Source: Planctomycetota bacterium
GTDB lineage: Bacteria; Planctomycetota; GCA-002687715
Reading direction: 5' to 3'
DNA length: 27,034 nucleotides
Assembly: GCA_013213915.1 (NCBI GenBank)
Contig: JABSRK010000012.1
Coordinates: 1-27,034, forward strand
Shown: positions 1 through 8,748 of the stretch, in pieces
Position numbering within the stretch: position 1 is the stretch's first letter
Layout of the letters: each line of letters begins with the position of its first letter
The notes under the pieces: model-generated
Databases searched by the model: none
Told to the model about the DNA's origin: nothing
The model's input: the letters and a program-made list of their open reading frames with translations, nothing else
Translations under genes and position numbers: made by a program

Positions 1-2646
1 GTCGGACTGTTCGGCGCGTACGCCGGCCGCCAGCAAGGCGAGGAGCCCCGACGGCATCCGGGTTCCCTGCGGCAACTCAGGGAACAGCCCGTGGATCTCT
101 CCCTTGAGCTCCGTCCACTCCTCCGAGTGTTTCTCGACCAGCAACGTGACGGTGCGATTGAACGCAGGATCGTCGGCCTCCCTCAGCGACCAGTCGAGGC
201 AGGCCATCAGGGCGCGCACGCGTTGCTTCTCGGTCTGCGCGTACTCGATCGCCTTGTGGTAGCGAGCCTCAGGGCTGACGGGGCCGCCCATGATCTGGCG
301 ATGCTCCTCGTCCGCGATCTTCAGCCAACCGTTGTAGAGGTTGAGAGCCGCGCGGCGTGCGACGTGGCGTCCGCGCGGCCCGATAGCGCGGGCCCGGCTA
401 AGCGCTCGCTCGTAAGCCTGTAGCGCCTGAGCCCACTGACCTTGCCGCTGCCGGACGTCGCCGAGGCGCATCTGCAACTCGGGATCGGAGCCGGCTTTCC
501 TGGTCGCGCGGTCGAGCCGACGCTCGACGTCTTTGAGTTCGAAGTACGCGTCGATGGATTGCTGACCGGCGATAACGATCGCGTCGGGGCTGACGATGAC
601 GTTGCCCTCGCGATTCGAATAGCGCAGCCTCTCCTGCTTCACGAAGCTCCCGCTGCGCAGGTCGACTCGGTTGACAAGCGTGGCGTTGCCGGAGGTCGTG
701 CAGAAAATGATGTCGTTGCCGACGACCGCAGGACATCCCTGGATCGCAGCTCGGTCATATTGCGACCCGAGTTCGACCGAACTCCACTCTTCGCCGAAGT
801 CGCCTGATCGGATCGCGGTGATCTTCTTTCCTGCCACGAGCAGCAGGCCGTTGTGCGCACCGAGGAAATAGTGGTTTTTGCTGACGACCGTTCGCGTGCC
901 GAGGTTGACTCGGGTGAGTTCACCGGTGCTCTTGTCGCACGCGTACAGGTTCATGGAGTCCGTTGGCGCGACGAAGACCCTGTCCCCGACGATGGCCGGG
1001 GCGGTTGGCATCCACCCTGGGTGACGCTCACGAGTGATGGGGCTGTCCGTGGAGGGGATGCCCTCCTGATCGTAAGCGGCTTCCCAGAGGATGGTCCCGG
1101 TCACGGCATCGACCGCGCAGATCACACCGATATTGGTGCTGTAGTAGAGAACGCCTTCGTGCTCGGCGACATGACCGGCGACCCCCTCCTTTACCGGATT
1201 CCCGAACATGTTCAGTTCCATCTGGCCGGCGCCGGTGTACGTCTTCCACTTGACGTGACCGGTCGCCCGATCGAATGCGCAGATCCACTGATGGAACACG
1301 CCCATGAGCACGTTGCCCGCTGCGTAAAGCGTGTCGCCGATGACGAGCGGTGGCTGATTCACTGTCAGCCGCTCGATGAACGCGGTCTCGTCCGGCGTTC
1401 GTCCCGTGAAGTCCATGTGCGACCAACGCAGCTCGCCAGTGTTGCGGTCAACGGCGACGAGCTTGTGCGCGGGGATCGTTTCGATTGGCTCGAAGCCCTG
1501 CCACGCTCGGTGGCCCTCCATGGCGGGCTTCCCTTGCACGTATCCGAATACGAGGTCGCCATCGACGACGACGTGGTAGTGCAGATTGCGATTCTGTTGC
1601 CCGGAGAGTTCAGGGAGGAGGCTCGGGATGCCGGGCCAGAGTTCGTTCCCGGTGAACAAGCTCCTGGCACGGAGAAAGCGTCCGTCGCAGTAGTACACGA
1701 CGCCGTCTTCTATTTTCGGGACGACGGGGAAGTGGTTGACCCAGTGGCTGCGCGAGCGCCCGCCGAACATGGGCGTGCTTCCCGAGGTGTTCGTGTTGCG
1801 ACTGAACGCGCGGTTCCATACACGCTGTCGGACGACCTTTATCTCGGGGCGGACTTCCGTGCCACCCGCAGGCCGACCGGATGCCCTGGACGCCAAAGCC
1901 TCGAGGAATGCGATGACGTCGATCTGGTCGGCGCCGACGGCGATGTCCTTTCCGTTCGCGTTTTTCCGTGCGCGCGTGATTGTCTTCTTGAGATCGGCTG
2001 TGCGTCCGGCCCCCCACAGCGCGAGGCCCTCGCGCGCGAGGATCTGAATACCGAACGGACCCGATAGCTCTCCCTCGGTGAGATCAGCCCGCAGGCGTTG
2101 CACCGCGACGCGAGCTTCCTCGAATCGTCCGTGCTCGACGAGCAGGTCGATGAGCGCGAAGTGAGCGCCGCGACCGCTCTCCGTGAGCAGGTAGCGCAAC
2201 GCGCACTCGCGAAGCAACCGTTCGTCTTCCCTGGCGACACCGTCGCCGAGCATGCGGCGCGCTTTCGGCTCCATCATCTTTCCGTAGTGCGCCACCCCCT
2301 CGCCCGGGAGCACCCGAATCAACTCCATGACGCGCGCGCGCACTCCCCGGAACCGGTCACCGGCGATGACGGCGTCGGTCTCTGTGCCCCGGCGCTGGGC
2401 CCGGTGGGATTCGACGACCTTGCCTGCGAGGCGATCCAGGATGTCTTGCCAGATCCGGATTGCCCGTGGCGCATCGTCCTGTTTGAGTGCGTCCTGGGCC
2501 CGGGTGAGGTGCTGGCGCACCACCAGGTCGTCCGGGACGGACACTTTGCTGGTGTGGAACTGCGCGCTGACCGGGCCGGTCAGGACGCAAATCGCGATCG
2601 CCAGCAGCGGGGCCCACCGGGAATTGGGTTGATGGATCGTCTTCAT
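1..2646 (-). CDS. Exported PQQ/BamB-like beta-propeller protein with TPR-like flanks (partial, 3' end outside window)
   Basis: The reading frame is open from the ATG at 2646 to the left edge (882 codons), so the C-terminus is missing. Residues 1-28 form a signal peptide (basic start, hydrophobic core ending GPVSA before Gln), so the product is exported. After a helical, TPR-like N-terminal part (about 35-75), residues about 320-690 carry repeated PQQ-type blade motifs: AVDRNTGELRW near 396, AFDRATGHVKW near 456, AVDAVTGTILW near 507 and ACDKSTGEL near 566. A TPR-like segment follows near 720-755 (LGDVRQRQGQWAQALQAYER). Such propellers act as periplasmic scaffolds (BamB) or as quinoprotein dehydrogenases. 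No dehydrogenase signature was recognised, so a scaffold or binding role is more likely (inference). It is the last gene seen of the minus-strand kinase/vWA cluster, 83 nt after the rhodanese gene. The ribosome site is weak (AAGG about 6 nt before ATG). Confidence 0.85.
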   Translation of the reverse strand, partial: MKTIHQPNSRWAPLLAIAICVLTGPVSAQFHTSKVSVPDDLVVRQHLTRAQDALKQDDAPRAIRIWQDILDRLAGKVVESHRAQRRGTETDAVIAGDRFRGVRARVMELIRVLPGEGVAHYGKMMEPKARRMLGDGVAREDERLLRECALRYLLTESGRGAHFALIDLLVEHGRFEEARVAVQRLRADLTEGELSGPFGIQILAREGLALWGAGRTADLKKTITRARKNANGKDIAVGADQIDVIAFLEALASRASGRPAGGTEVRPEIKVVRQRVWNRAFSRNTNTSGSTPMFGGRSRSHWVNHFPVVPKIEDGVVYYCDGRFLRARSLFTGNELWPGIPSLLPELSGQQNRNLHYHVVVDGDLVFGYVQGKPAMEGHRAWQGFEPIETIPAHKLVAVDRNTGELRWSHMDFTGRTPDETAFIERLTVNQPPLVIGDTLYAAGNVLMGVFHQWICAFDRATGHVKWKTYTGAGQMELNMFGNPVKEGVAGHVAEHEGVLYYSTNIGVICAVDAVTGTILWEAAYDQEGIPSTDSPITRERHPGWMPTAPAIVGDRVFVAPTDSMNLYACDKSTGELTRVNLGTRTVVSKNHYFLGAHNGLLLVAGKKITAIRSGDFGEEWSSVELGSQYDRAAIQGCPAVVGNDIIFCTTSGNATLVNRVDLRSGSFVKQERLRYSNREGNVIVSPDAIVIAGQQSIDAYFELKDVERRLDRATRKAGSDPELQMRLGDVRQRQGQWAQALQAYERALSRARAIGPRGRHVARRAALNLYNGWLKIADEEHRQIMGGPVSPEARYHKAIEYAQTEKQRVRALMACLDWSLREADDPAFNRTVTLLVEKHSEEWTELKGEIHGLFPELPQGTRMPSGLLALLAAGVRAEQSD

Positions 2647-2664
2647 GTCCAACCTTGCGTATCC

Positions 2665-2670
2665 ACTATA
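2665..2670 (-). promoter_or_regulatory. Candidate -10 element before the PQQ-propeller gene
   Basis: Read on the minus strand this is TATAGT, five of six bases of the sigma-70 -10 consensus, about 19 nt upstream of the ATG. No convincing -35 hexamer lies 16-18 nt further upstream, so it may be chance. If real, it would give the propeller gene its own transcript separate from the rhodanese gene. Confidence 0.25.
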
Positions 2671-2706
2671 CGGATCGGCCACGAAGTACCTCTATCTTCC
2701 ACATGC

Positions 2707-2721
2707 TTCCGGCAGCCGGAA
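2707..2721 (-). terminator. Short hairpin after the rhodanese stop codon
   Basis: TTCCGG and CCGGAA form a perfect 6-bp stem with a 3-nt loop, starting 8 nt beyond the glpE-like stop codon. There is no T tract, so it would be a weak terminator, a processing site, or nothing. Confidence 0.25.
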
Positions 2722-2729
2722 TCCGTGGT

Positions 2730-3047
2730 TCATTGCTCGACGGCGTAGGCGGCGCGCCAGGCCTCGAAGCCGCCGGTCATGCTGTGGACGTTGGTGAAGC
2801 CCTTCTGCTTCAGGAAGAGAGTCGCGTCCTTGCTGGCGTTGCCGTGGTAGCAGTAGACGATCACGGCGTCTGCGAGGTCCAACTCATCGTCCAGGGCATC
2901 GACGTCCTGCTGGCTCGCGATATGGCGGCATCCCGGGATGTGCGCGGCGGCGTGGCTGGCGGGGTCGCGGACATCGACGAAGGTGGCGGTGCCGGCGTCG
3001 AGGGCCTCCTTCGCTGCGTGGATGTCGATCTCGGGGACGTCGTGCAT
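2730..3047 (-). CDS. glpE: GlpE-type single-domain rhodanese (thiosulfate sulfurtransferase)
   Basis: A 105-residue single rhodanese domain, close to the 108 residues of E. coli GlpE. The active-site loop is CYHGNAS with the persulfide cysteine at C66. The N-terminal motif FVDVRDPASHAAAHIPG and the C-terminal GGFEAW match the family closely. The family transfers sulfur from thiosulfate to cyanide or thiol acceptors such as thioredoxin. There is no signal peptide, so it is cytoplasmic. It begins 10 nt after the kinase stop and is probably co-transcribed with it. No glycerol-3-phosphate genes are nearby, so the symbol reflects sequence similarity, not operon context. Its role beside a kinase and vWA proteins is unknown. 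Confidence 0.88.
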   Translation of the reverse strand: MHDVPEIDIHAAKEALDAGTATFVDVRDPASHAAAHIPGCRHIASQQDVDALDDELDLADAVIVYCYHGNASKDATLFLKQKGFTNVHSMTGGFEAWRAAYAVEQ

Positions 3048-3057
3048 CTCTGCGCTC

Positions 3058-3993
3058 TCAATCGGCTTCGAAGAGGTTTCGCAGGACGGTGCGGATGACG
3101 TTCTTGTCTCTGTCGGGTACGCCCTCGCGCAGGATGCTGATCAGCCTTAAGCACTCCTTGCGCACGCCGTCCATGTCGGGGGGGCGACGATCAGGCCGTC
3201 GCCGGGTCATGCGTTGAATCAACCGCGCGACAGGACGGCTGACTTGGGCGTGTAGATCACCGAGTGGGATGTTCCGTTCGTTCAGCGTGGCGCGGAACAT
3301 CTCGGTCGTCTGGCGCCCTTCAAGCGTGAGGGGGCCCGTCAGAAGTTCATAGAGGATCACGCCCAACGAGTAGATGTCGGTGCGCGGGTCGATCTGTTCA
3401 CCGAGAATTTGTTCGGGGGCGGAGTAAGCCGGCGTGCCGATGTAAGCGCCGATACGCGTGATCGCCGTATCGGCGTGGAGGTCTTTTGCGATGCCGAAGT
3501 CGAGCACCTTCACGCGCTGATCTCCTTCGCGGATCATCACGTTCGACGGCTTCAGATCGCGGTGGATAACGCCCGCAGCGTGGGCGACGGCGAGTCCGGA
3601 TGCGATGTCGCGGGCGATGGCGAGGGCCTGATCGGGCTCGAACAACCAACCGCGCTCGAGCAATTCCCACAGCGTCTGCCCCTCGACGTACTCGATGACG
3701 ATATACGGCTGACCGTGGTGGTGCCCGAGTCCGTGCACACGGACCAGGTTGTCGTGACGCAGCTTGCCGAAGGTCTGACCCTCTCGCACGAAGCGGGCAC
3801 GCAGGTTCTCGTTGTCGAGCATGCTCAGGTGGAGGAACTTCACCGCGACCTGGCGATCCCGTTTGTGATCCTGCGCGAGCCAGATCGAGCCGCTGGCGCC
3901 CTCGCCGAGTTGACGCAGCAATTCGAGTCGGCCTTCCTTGCCAACGCGTTGTCCGAGGAGGGTGTTTCGGTCGCCTGAGTCCATCACGGGCAT
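3058..3993 (-). CDS. Cytoplasmic Hanks-type serine/threonine protein kinase
   Basis: A 311-residue protein that is almost only a kinase domain. It has the glycine loop GEGASGS (30-36), VAVK with the ATP-binding K52, HRDLKPSN (144-151, catalytic D146), DFG (165-167) and APE (192-194) after an activation segment containing GTPAYSAPEQ. There is no transmembrane helix and no sensor domain (PASTA, WD40 or TPR), so it is soluble, unlike PknB. The second Met at 3984 has a better-placed AGG ribosome site and may be the true start. It lies 58 nt downstream of the second vWA gene and 10 nt upstream of the rhodanese gene. Substrates are unknown; FHA or vWA proteins would be typical partners, but no FHA domain is seen in the window. 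Confidence 0.93.
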   Translation of the reverse strand: MPVMDSGDRNTLLGQRVGKEGRLELLRQLGEGASGSIWLAQDHKRDRQVAVKFLHLSMLDNENLRARFVREGQTFGKLRHDNLVRVHGLGHHHGQPYIVIEYVEGQTLWELLERGWLFEPDQALAIARDIASGLAVAHAAGVIHRDLKPSNVMIREGDQRVKVLDFGIAKDLHADTAITRIGAYIGTPAYSAPEQILGEQIDPRTDIYSLGVILYELLTGPLTLEGRQTTEMFRATLNERNIPLGDLHAQVSRPVARLIQRMTRRRPDRRPPDMDGVRKECLRLISILREGVPDRDKNVIRTVLRNLFEAD

Positions 3994-4037
3994 CCTACCG
4001 CGGGCTCACTGGCATTCGTCGCTCTCATCGGTCGGTC

Positions 4038-4052
4038 GCGGCCCGAGGCCGC
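4038..4052 (-). other. GC-rich hairpin at the end of the second vWA gene
   Basis: GCGGCC and GGCCGC pair as a 6-bp stem over a CGA loop, beginning at the last base of the vWA stop codon. There is no U-tract. It could attenuate read-through into the kinase gene or stabilise the 3' end, but a chance GC-rich palindrome is quite possible. Confidence 0.25.
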
Positions 4053-6472
4053 TACAGGTAACGGAACCGCTTTCGCACGATCCACTCGATCGTGAGCAGC
4101 GCGAGAAAAACGACGGGTAGCCAGCGGAGCCACGGGCTCTTGTCGTCTCGCAGGTGCGTGAATCGACGCTGGCGCGGGATCTCCACAGTTCCCGTGGCGA
4201 CGTCTTCCAACAGCGCCTGCGCGCCTTCGAGGGTCGTGTAGGTGCCGGACGTGCGAGCGGCGAGGGTCTTGAGTGTAGGCTCGGCGAGGACGGGCTCGCG
4301 TCGTTCGATGTCGGACACGGCAACTCGGAATGAGATCGGGGAGATCTTGTCATCCGAAAGGGCGTCCTCGGGCTGGATCCACGCGTGGTAGTCACCGGTG
4401 ACGGTCCCGTGAAACGAGTGTTCGAACACGCCATCCTGGACACGCCTGAGGCGCAGGTTCTCCCGTTGCCCTGACGAGCCCGGGTGCTCCAGGACCACTT
4501 CCTGTTCTGGCTTGTCGGCGGGTCGGAACGTACGGTCCTTGACGTGCGCGGTGAGAGTGATCAGGTCTCCCTGCTGGTACGCGCTTCGATTCGAGACAAG
4601 ACGGAACCGCTTGTTGCCCTGGAACAGCCGTGCACGGGCCAGATGACGGACAACGTTGCCCCAGAAGCGATGGTGAGTGAACGGTCCCTGCCACGCGAAC
4701 CAGCGCCACGTGTCATCGAAGGCCGTGAAGAACACCGGGCCCTCTCCATATGTGCTGGCGACGAGCAGCGGGTAGGGGCCGTGCGCGTTGCGTTCATTTT
4801 CGTGGATGGCCAGCACCATGGCGCCCGGCTTGGCCTTCTTCACGCGCGAGAACCAGTAGTTTTCCTCGAGTCCGCCCGGTTCGTTGCGGTCTTCCCAGAT
4901 GCGACGGTTGCGACCTGGATCGCGTTCGTCGTCGTCGATGCGAGTGACGGGGTGATTCACGCCCAGAGGGGTGAGCTTGCATCGGAATCCGAGCTGATCA
5001 CCGCCACCCGCCTGCTCTGTCGGATCGATCAGGATCGGCAGCACGTCTTGCAGCGGCGTGTCCTTGAACGCGCGCGGGCTGAATCGGTCGCCGGCGACCA
5101 TGGCGAAGCCGCCGCCCTCGCCGACGAACTCCTTGACGAGATTCATGATCGCGCGCGCCTTCTCCGGGTCGGCTCCCGAGAACTTGTCGCTCATGGGATC
5201 GACGTCGCCGAAGATGATGACGTCGTACCAGAAGAGATCCTCTCGAGTCGCCGGGAATTCCTGAAGTGGCTGCAGGTCCCTCACGCCGTAGGTCGTCTCT
5301 TGCGGGAAGCCGTGGTCGGCCTCGAGCAGCAGGCACTGGCACACGAACGCGTCGTCGGCTCGAATGAGGAAGTCCTTGAGCCCGCGGTATTCCCAACGGG
5401 GGAAGGACTCGACATACAGCACCTTGATCTTCTCGTCCTTGACGAGGATCTCGATTTCGCGGGAGTTGTTGTCCTTGGTGTGCTCGCCGGGGAGCGGTTC
5501 TACGCGCACGGTCCAGCGCTTCCGCCCTTCGGATAGCGGCGGGTACAGCATGCGGAAGGGCTGGTCTGCCTCGGTGTCTGCGAGGGTGACGCGTTGGCGA
5601 TGGATGACGTTGCCGTTTTCGAGCAGCTGCAACGTCACGTTCTGTCCGGGGAAGCCGCGTTGTCGGACCTTCAGGTCGAGGCTGACCGTGTCCTCGACGA
5701 GCACGACGGACGAGTGCAGGACCGACGACAGCTCGATGTCCTTGAGCGCGCGCGGGTCGCCCACGCCGATGCAGTGGACAGGGATCTTGCGTCGAACGGC
5801 CACGTCGATGATGTCTTCGGGCGGGGGTCCGGACGTGTTCTTGCCGTCAGTGATGAGCACGATGCCGCCGACGGACGAACTCTTCACCTCAGGTTCGTCG
5901 AGGATGCGTTGGAGCGTGGTGCCGAGGGTGGTCACGCGGTCGCGGGCCTCGACCTCGCCGATACTTGCGATGCCCTGCAGCCGTTCGCCGAATGAGTACA
6001 GCCGCAGCCGGTTCTCCTCGCCGAGTTTCTCGAGGAACGGGACGTCGCCGCCGTCGAGGATCTTCTTGACGAGATCGAGCCGCGAGAAGGTCTCCAGCGG
6101 CGTCCCGGGCGGCAACTGGCCGGCTCCGCGCAGCGCTTCGGCGAGCGCGGGGTTGGTCTCGTAGCCGTCGCGATGGTCCATGGAGGCGCTGACGTCCAGT
6201 AGCACGACGGTCAGGGTGGGCTTGCGTTCGACGACCGTCGTCTGAACCGCCGGGTCCATCAGCAGCATGGCGACGAACACGAGGACGGCGATCCGCAGGA
6301 GAGTCAGCCCGTGCCGCACCAGCCCCGGGACCCCTTCGCGGCCGAGCCGGTAGAACAGCGCGCAGAACGCGAACAGGGCGGGGAGGATCACCAGGAAGAT
6401 CACCCACATGGGGGGCGCGCTCCGGAACACCAGCCCCTCGGAGACGACCTCGGATTCCAGTAGCCAGGTCAT
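4052..6472 (-). CDS. Large membrane-anchored vWA protein with a glutamine-amidotransferase-like domain
   Basis: An 806-residue protein using the ATG at 6472, which overlaps the stop of the preceding gene as ATGA. An upstream in-frame ATG at 6565 would add 31 unconserved-looking residues inside that gene and is rejected. It has two N-terminal membrane helices (about 23-43 and 56-73), then a vWA domain with an intact MIDAS motif DVSAS (D93, S95, S97) and a later LITDGKNTSG strand. Beta-sandwich-like sequence follows, then a region beginning KIKVLYVESFPRWEYRGL that resembles the class I glutamine-amidotransferase-like fold found in such proteins. I see no evident catalytic triad. A C-terminal membrane helix is followed by RKRFRYL. 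The family accompanies MoxR/DUF58/BatA-like genes; the bulk should face the periplasm. The precise function is unknown. Confidence 0.88.
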   Translation of the reverse strand: MTWLLESEVVSEGLVFRSAPPMWVIFLVILPALFAFCALFYRLGREGVPGLVRHGLTLLRIAVLVFVAMLLMDPAVQTTVVERKPTLTVVLLDVSASMDHRDGYETNPALAEALRGAGQLPPGTPLETFSRLDLVKKILDGGDVPFLEKLGEENRLRLYSFGERLQGIASIGEVEARDRVTTLGTTLQRILDEPEVKSSSVGGIVLITDGKNTSGPPPEDIIDVAVRRKIPVHCIGVGDPRALKDIELSSVLHSSVVLVEDTVSLDLKVRQRGFPGQNVTLQLLENGNVIHRQRVTLADTEADQPFRMLYPPLSEGRKRWTVRVEPLPGEHTKDNNSREIEILVKDEKIKVLYVESFPRWEYRGLKDFLIRADDAFVCQCLLLEADHGFPQETTYGVRDLQPLQEFPATREDLFWYDVIIFGDVDPMSDKFSGADPEKARAIMNLVKEFVGEGGGFAMVAGDRFSPRAFKDTPLQDVLPILIDPTEQAGGGDQLGFRCKLTPLGVNHPVTRIDDDERDPGRNRRIWEDRNEPGGLEENYWFSRVKKAKPGAMVLAIHENERNAHGPYPLLVASTYGEGPVFFTAFDDTWRWFAWQGPFTHHRFWGNVVRHLARARLFQGNKRFRLVSNRSAYQQGDLITLTAHVKDRTFRPADKPEQEVVLEHPGSSGQRENLRLRRVQDGVFEHSFHGTVTGDYHAWIQPEDALSDDKISPISFRVAVSDIERREPVLAEPTLKTLAARTSGTYTTLEGAQALLEDVATGTVEIPRQRRFTHLRDDKSPWLRWLPVVFLALLTIEWIVRKRFRYL

Positions 6473-8745
6473 GAATCGGTGCGCCTCGCACGGAGTCCGA
6501 AGATCTGAGACAGCGCCGTCTCGATGGCGAGCACAGCCGCTCCGAGGAGGAGGGCCCACCACCACGCGCGTCCGTCACGGTTCGCGGCCGCCGTCTCCAC
6601 CGCGTCCTCGACGCCTGAGACGAAATTCACGCCCGCATCCCCAAAGCTGGCGCGGATGTACTCCTCGCCGACTCGCGTGAGGTCCGCCTCGATCGGATCG
6701 ACGTTCACGGCGACGTGTATGGGGTTGGGGCCCTCGATCTCCTCTCCCGATCCGCGTTGCAGATCGAGCCGGTAGATACCCGCCTTGTCCAGCGCGGAGG
6801 TCTTCAACTCGTAGCCATGGTCACCCTCGAGCGCGAGCGGTTTCATGACGCTGAGCTGCTCGCCATCGTGTGAGAGCACGACCTCCTGCACGAACGACTT
6901 GAGCACGCGTTCGTAGGATTGCCCCACGGCGAGGTTCTCGAGCCGCGCCTCGCGCCGCGTAAGGAAATATGACATTTCGCGGACGAGCAGCAGGTACGTG
7001 GGCAGGGCCTGCATGCCGTTCCAGTTCTCGTCGCCGCCCGCGGTCGCGACGAGGATGCAGCGGCCCTTGCCGGTCGTCTTCTCCGCGATGAGTGGCTCCG
7101 GGCTCGGCAGGCTGGCTTTCGGACGGTCGATGAATGCGAGCACGCGGGTGGTCGGATGGTCGTCGGGCAGTTCGAGCCGATAGTAGCGGTAGATCGGGGT
7201 CGCGTCGGTGAGCCAGGGTGCGATGGCGGGGTCTGAAAAGTACTGCAGGGCCGGGTGTCCCAGATCCGGACGGGTGATCTGGAACGGCAACTCCATGAAC
7301 ATGTCCTCACCCGCGGCGACGCGCAATCCGGCGGGAAGCACGCCGCTGCCGTTCTTCCACAGACGCTGGTTCAGCATCTCGGGCTGGGTCTTGTCGCCGA
7401 CAAACACGAGCAGGCCCCCGCCTTCTTCGACGAACCGCTGGATCTCCTCGGCGCGGCGCGCCGAGATCAACGCGACGTCCATGAGCACCAGCAGGTCGAC
7501 GGCCTTCAATTCCTTACCGTCGAAGGCGACCTCCTGGACGATGCTGACCTCGAACTCGGTGTTCGTTTCGCGGGCACCGCCCGGACTCATGGCCGCGTTG
7601 AAGAAGAACGACTCGGATTCACCGGGTTCGGGGCTGGGATCGCCGTCGACCACCAGGGTGCTTATCTTGCGGCGCACCTCGAGGGCTATCCCGCGGCGGT
7701 TGTCCTTTTCCAGGCCGTCCGAGAGGAAGCGCGCCTCCATGTAGTGGCTTCCACGCGTGCGAAAGACGTGGCGGAAGTCGACGGAGTAGAGGCCTCCTGG
7801 GGCGATGGCATCGATGTTTCGGAAGTCCACGGGCTCGGACGCGCCATCGACGAACAGCCGTACGACGCCGCCCTGGGGACGTCTGCCGAAGTTCCGCAGG
7901 GTCACCGTGACAGCGGCGGGGGAGCCCGTGACGACCGCCTTGCTGCGCTTCTTGACCGCCACGATGGCGACGTTGTCCGGTTCGACGTCCGTTGGCGCGA
8001 CCACGCTCAACGTTGCCTTGCGCGCGCGGATCTCCTGTACGAGCGACGCGAGCAATTGCTGCGGCTTGCCAGCGTTCGGGTCCTCGTCACCCGCGGTTTT
8101 CACGGCGTCGGACGGCGGGCTGAACCCGATCTTCTGCAGATCGGAGAACAGGAACACCTCGGCGCCCTCCTTCAGGTCGTCAAGCGCGGCGACACAATTG
8201 CGAAACGCTCCGATGAAATCAGTGGCGCCGTCGCCCACCTCGACCTCGTCGATCGCAGTTCGGACACGGTTGAGATCGGACACGCCCTTGAGGATCAAGG
8301 TCGCTGGCTTGCCAGCGAACACCAGCGAGATCGTGTCACCGCGCTCCTGCTGGAGACCACCCACGAGCTTCTTGATCTGCTCCTTCGCGCGCACCATGGG
8401 AGTCCTGCCATCCGACTCGGTGAGCGCCATGCTGTAACTGGTGTCGAGAACGACAACGACCTCGCGAGGTACGTCACCGAGCCCACCGACGATGGCGCCC
8501 GGGTTGAACTTGGGGTCGGCGAGCGCGAGAACGAACAGGATGATCGCCAGGATGCGCAGAAGGAGCAGCAACAGCTGCTCGAGCCGGATGCGTCGGCGCG
8601 TCTTCTTGAACGCGCGCAGCAAGAACTCCATGGCGGCCCAAGGGACCTTCTTGTAACGCTGCCGGGCGAACAGATGGATGAGGATGGGGATGGACGCCGC
8701 TGTTCCCCAGAACAGCATGCCTGGAATCCCGAAGATGCTCCCCAT
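6469..8745 (-). CDS. BatA-like vWA membrane protein (aerotolerance-regulator N-terminal domain)
   Basis: A 758-residue protein. Residues 1-80 match the BatA-type N-terminal module: a first helix ending PILIHLFARQR, an amphipathic RRRIRLEQLLLL segment and a second helix ending ALADPKF. A vWA domain follows, with MIDAS DTSYS (D101, S103, S105) and FLFSDLQKIGF. The middle holds beta-rich sequence, then a region containing VEEGGGLLVFVGD that looks like an amidotransferase-like or Rossmann fold. A final membrane helix (AWWWALLLGAAVLAIETAL) lies near the C-terminus. GAGG sits about 6 nt before the ATG. It starts 3 nt after the DUF58 stop and ends in a 4-nt overlap with the next vWA gene, so the three are translationally linked. 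BatA-like proteins work with MoxR ATPases in envelope stress or metal-cofactor roles, but the substrate here is unknown. Confidence 0.9.
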   Translation of the reverse strand: MGSIFGIPGMLFWGTAASIPILIHLFARQRYKKVPWAAMEFLLRAFKKTRRRIRLEQLLLLLLRILAIILFVLALADPKFNPGAIVGGLGDVPREVVVVLDTSYSMALTESDGRTPMVRAKEQIKKLVGGLQQERGDTISLVFAGKPATLILKGVSDLNRVRTAIDEVEVGDGATDFIGAFRNCVAALDDLKEGAEVFLFSDLQKIGFSPPSDAVKTAGDEDPNAGKPQQLLASLVQEIRARKATLSVVAPTDVEPDNVAIVAVKKRSKAVVTGSPAAVTVTLRNFGRRPQGGVVRLFVDGASEPVDFRNIDAIAPGGLYSVDFRHVFRTRGSHYMEARFLSDGLEKDNRRGIALEVRRKISTLVVDGDPSPEPGESESFFFNAAMSPGGARETNTEFEVSIVQEVAFDGKELKAVDLLVLMDVALISARRAEEIQRFVEEGGGLLVFVGDKTQPEMLNQRLWKNGSGVLPAGLRVAAGEDMFMELPFQITRPDLGHPALQYFSDPAIAPWLTDATPIYRYYRLELPDDHPTTRVLAFIDRPKASLPSPEPLIAEKTTGKGRCILVATAGGDENWNGMQALPTYLLLVREMSYFLTRREARLENLAVGQSYERVLKSFVQEVVLSHDGEQLSVMKPLALEGDHGYELKTSALDKAGIYRLDLQRGSGEEIEGPNPIHVAVNVDPIEADLTRVGEEYIRASFGDAGVNFVSGVEDAVETAAANRDGRAWWWALLLGAAVLAIETALSQIFGLRARRTDS

Positions 8746-8748
8746 GCG

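Noticed and set aside
853..2067. 404-codon open frame on the plus strand
   Set aside because: It is antisense to the PQQ-propeller gene, whose frame has a signal peptide and repeated blade motifs; the plus-strand translation has no recognisable domain. Third-position GC bias produces such frames.
6473..6565. 31-residue N-terminal extension of the second vWA protein
   Set aside because: It lies inside the BatA-like gene, is Arg/Pro-rich and precedes a start that forms an ATGA overlap, the usual junction in this cluster.
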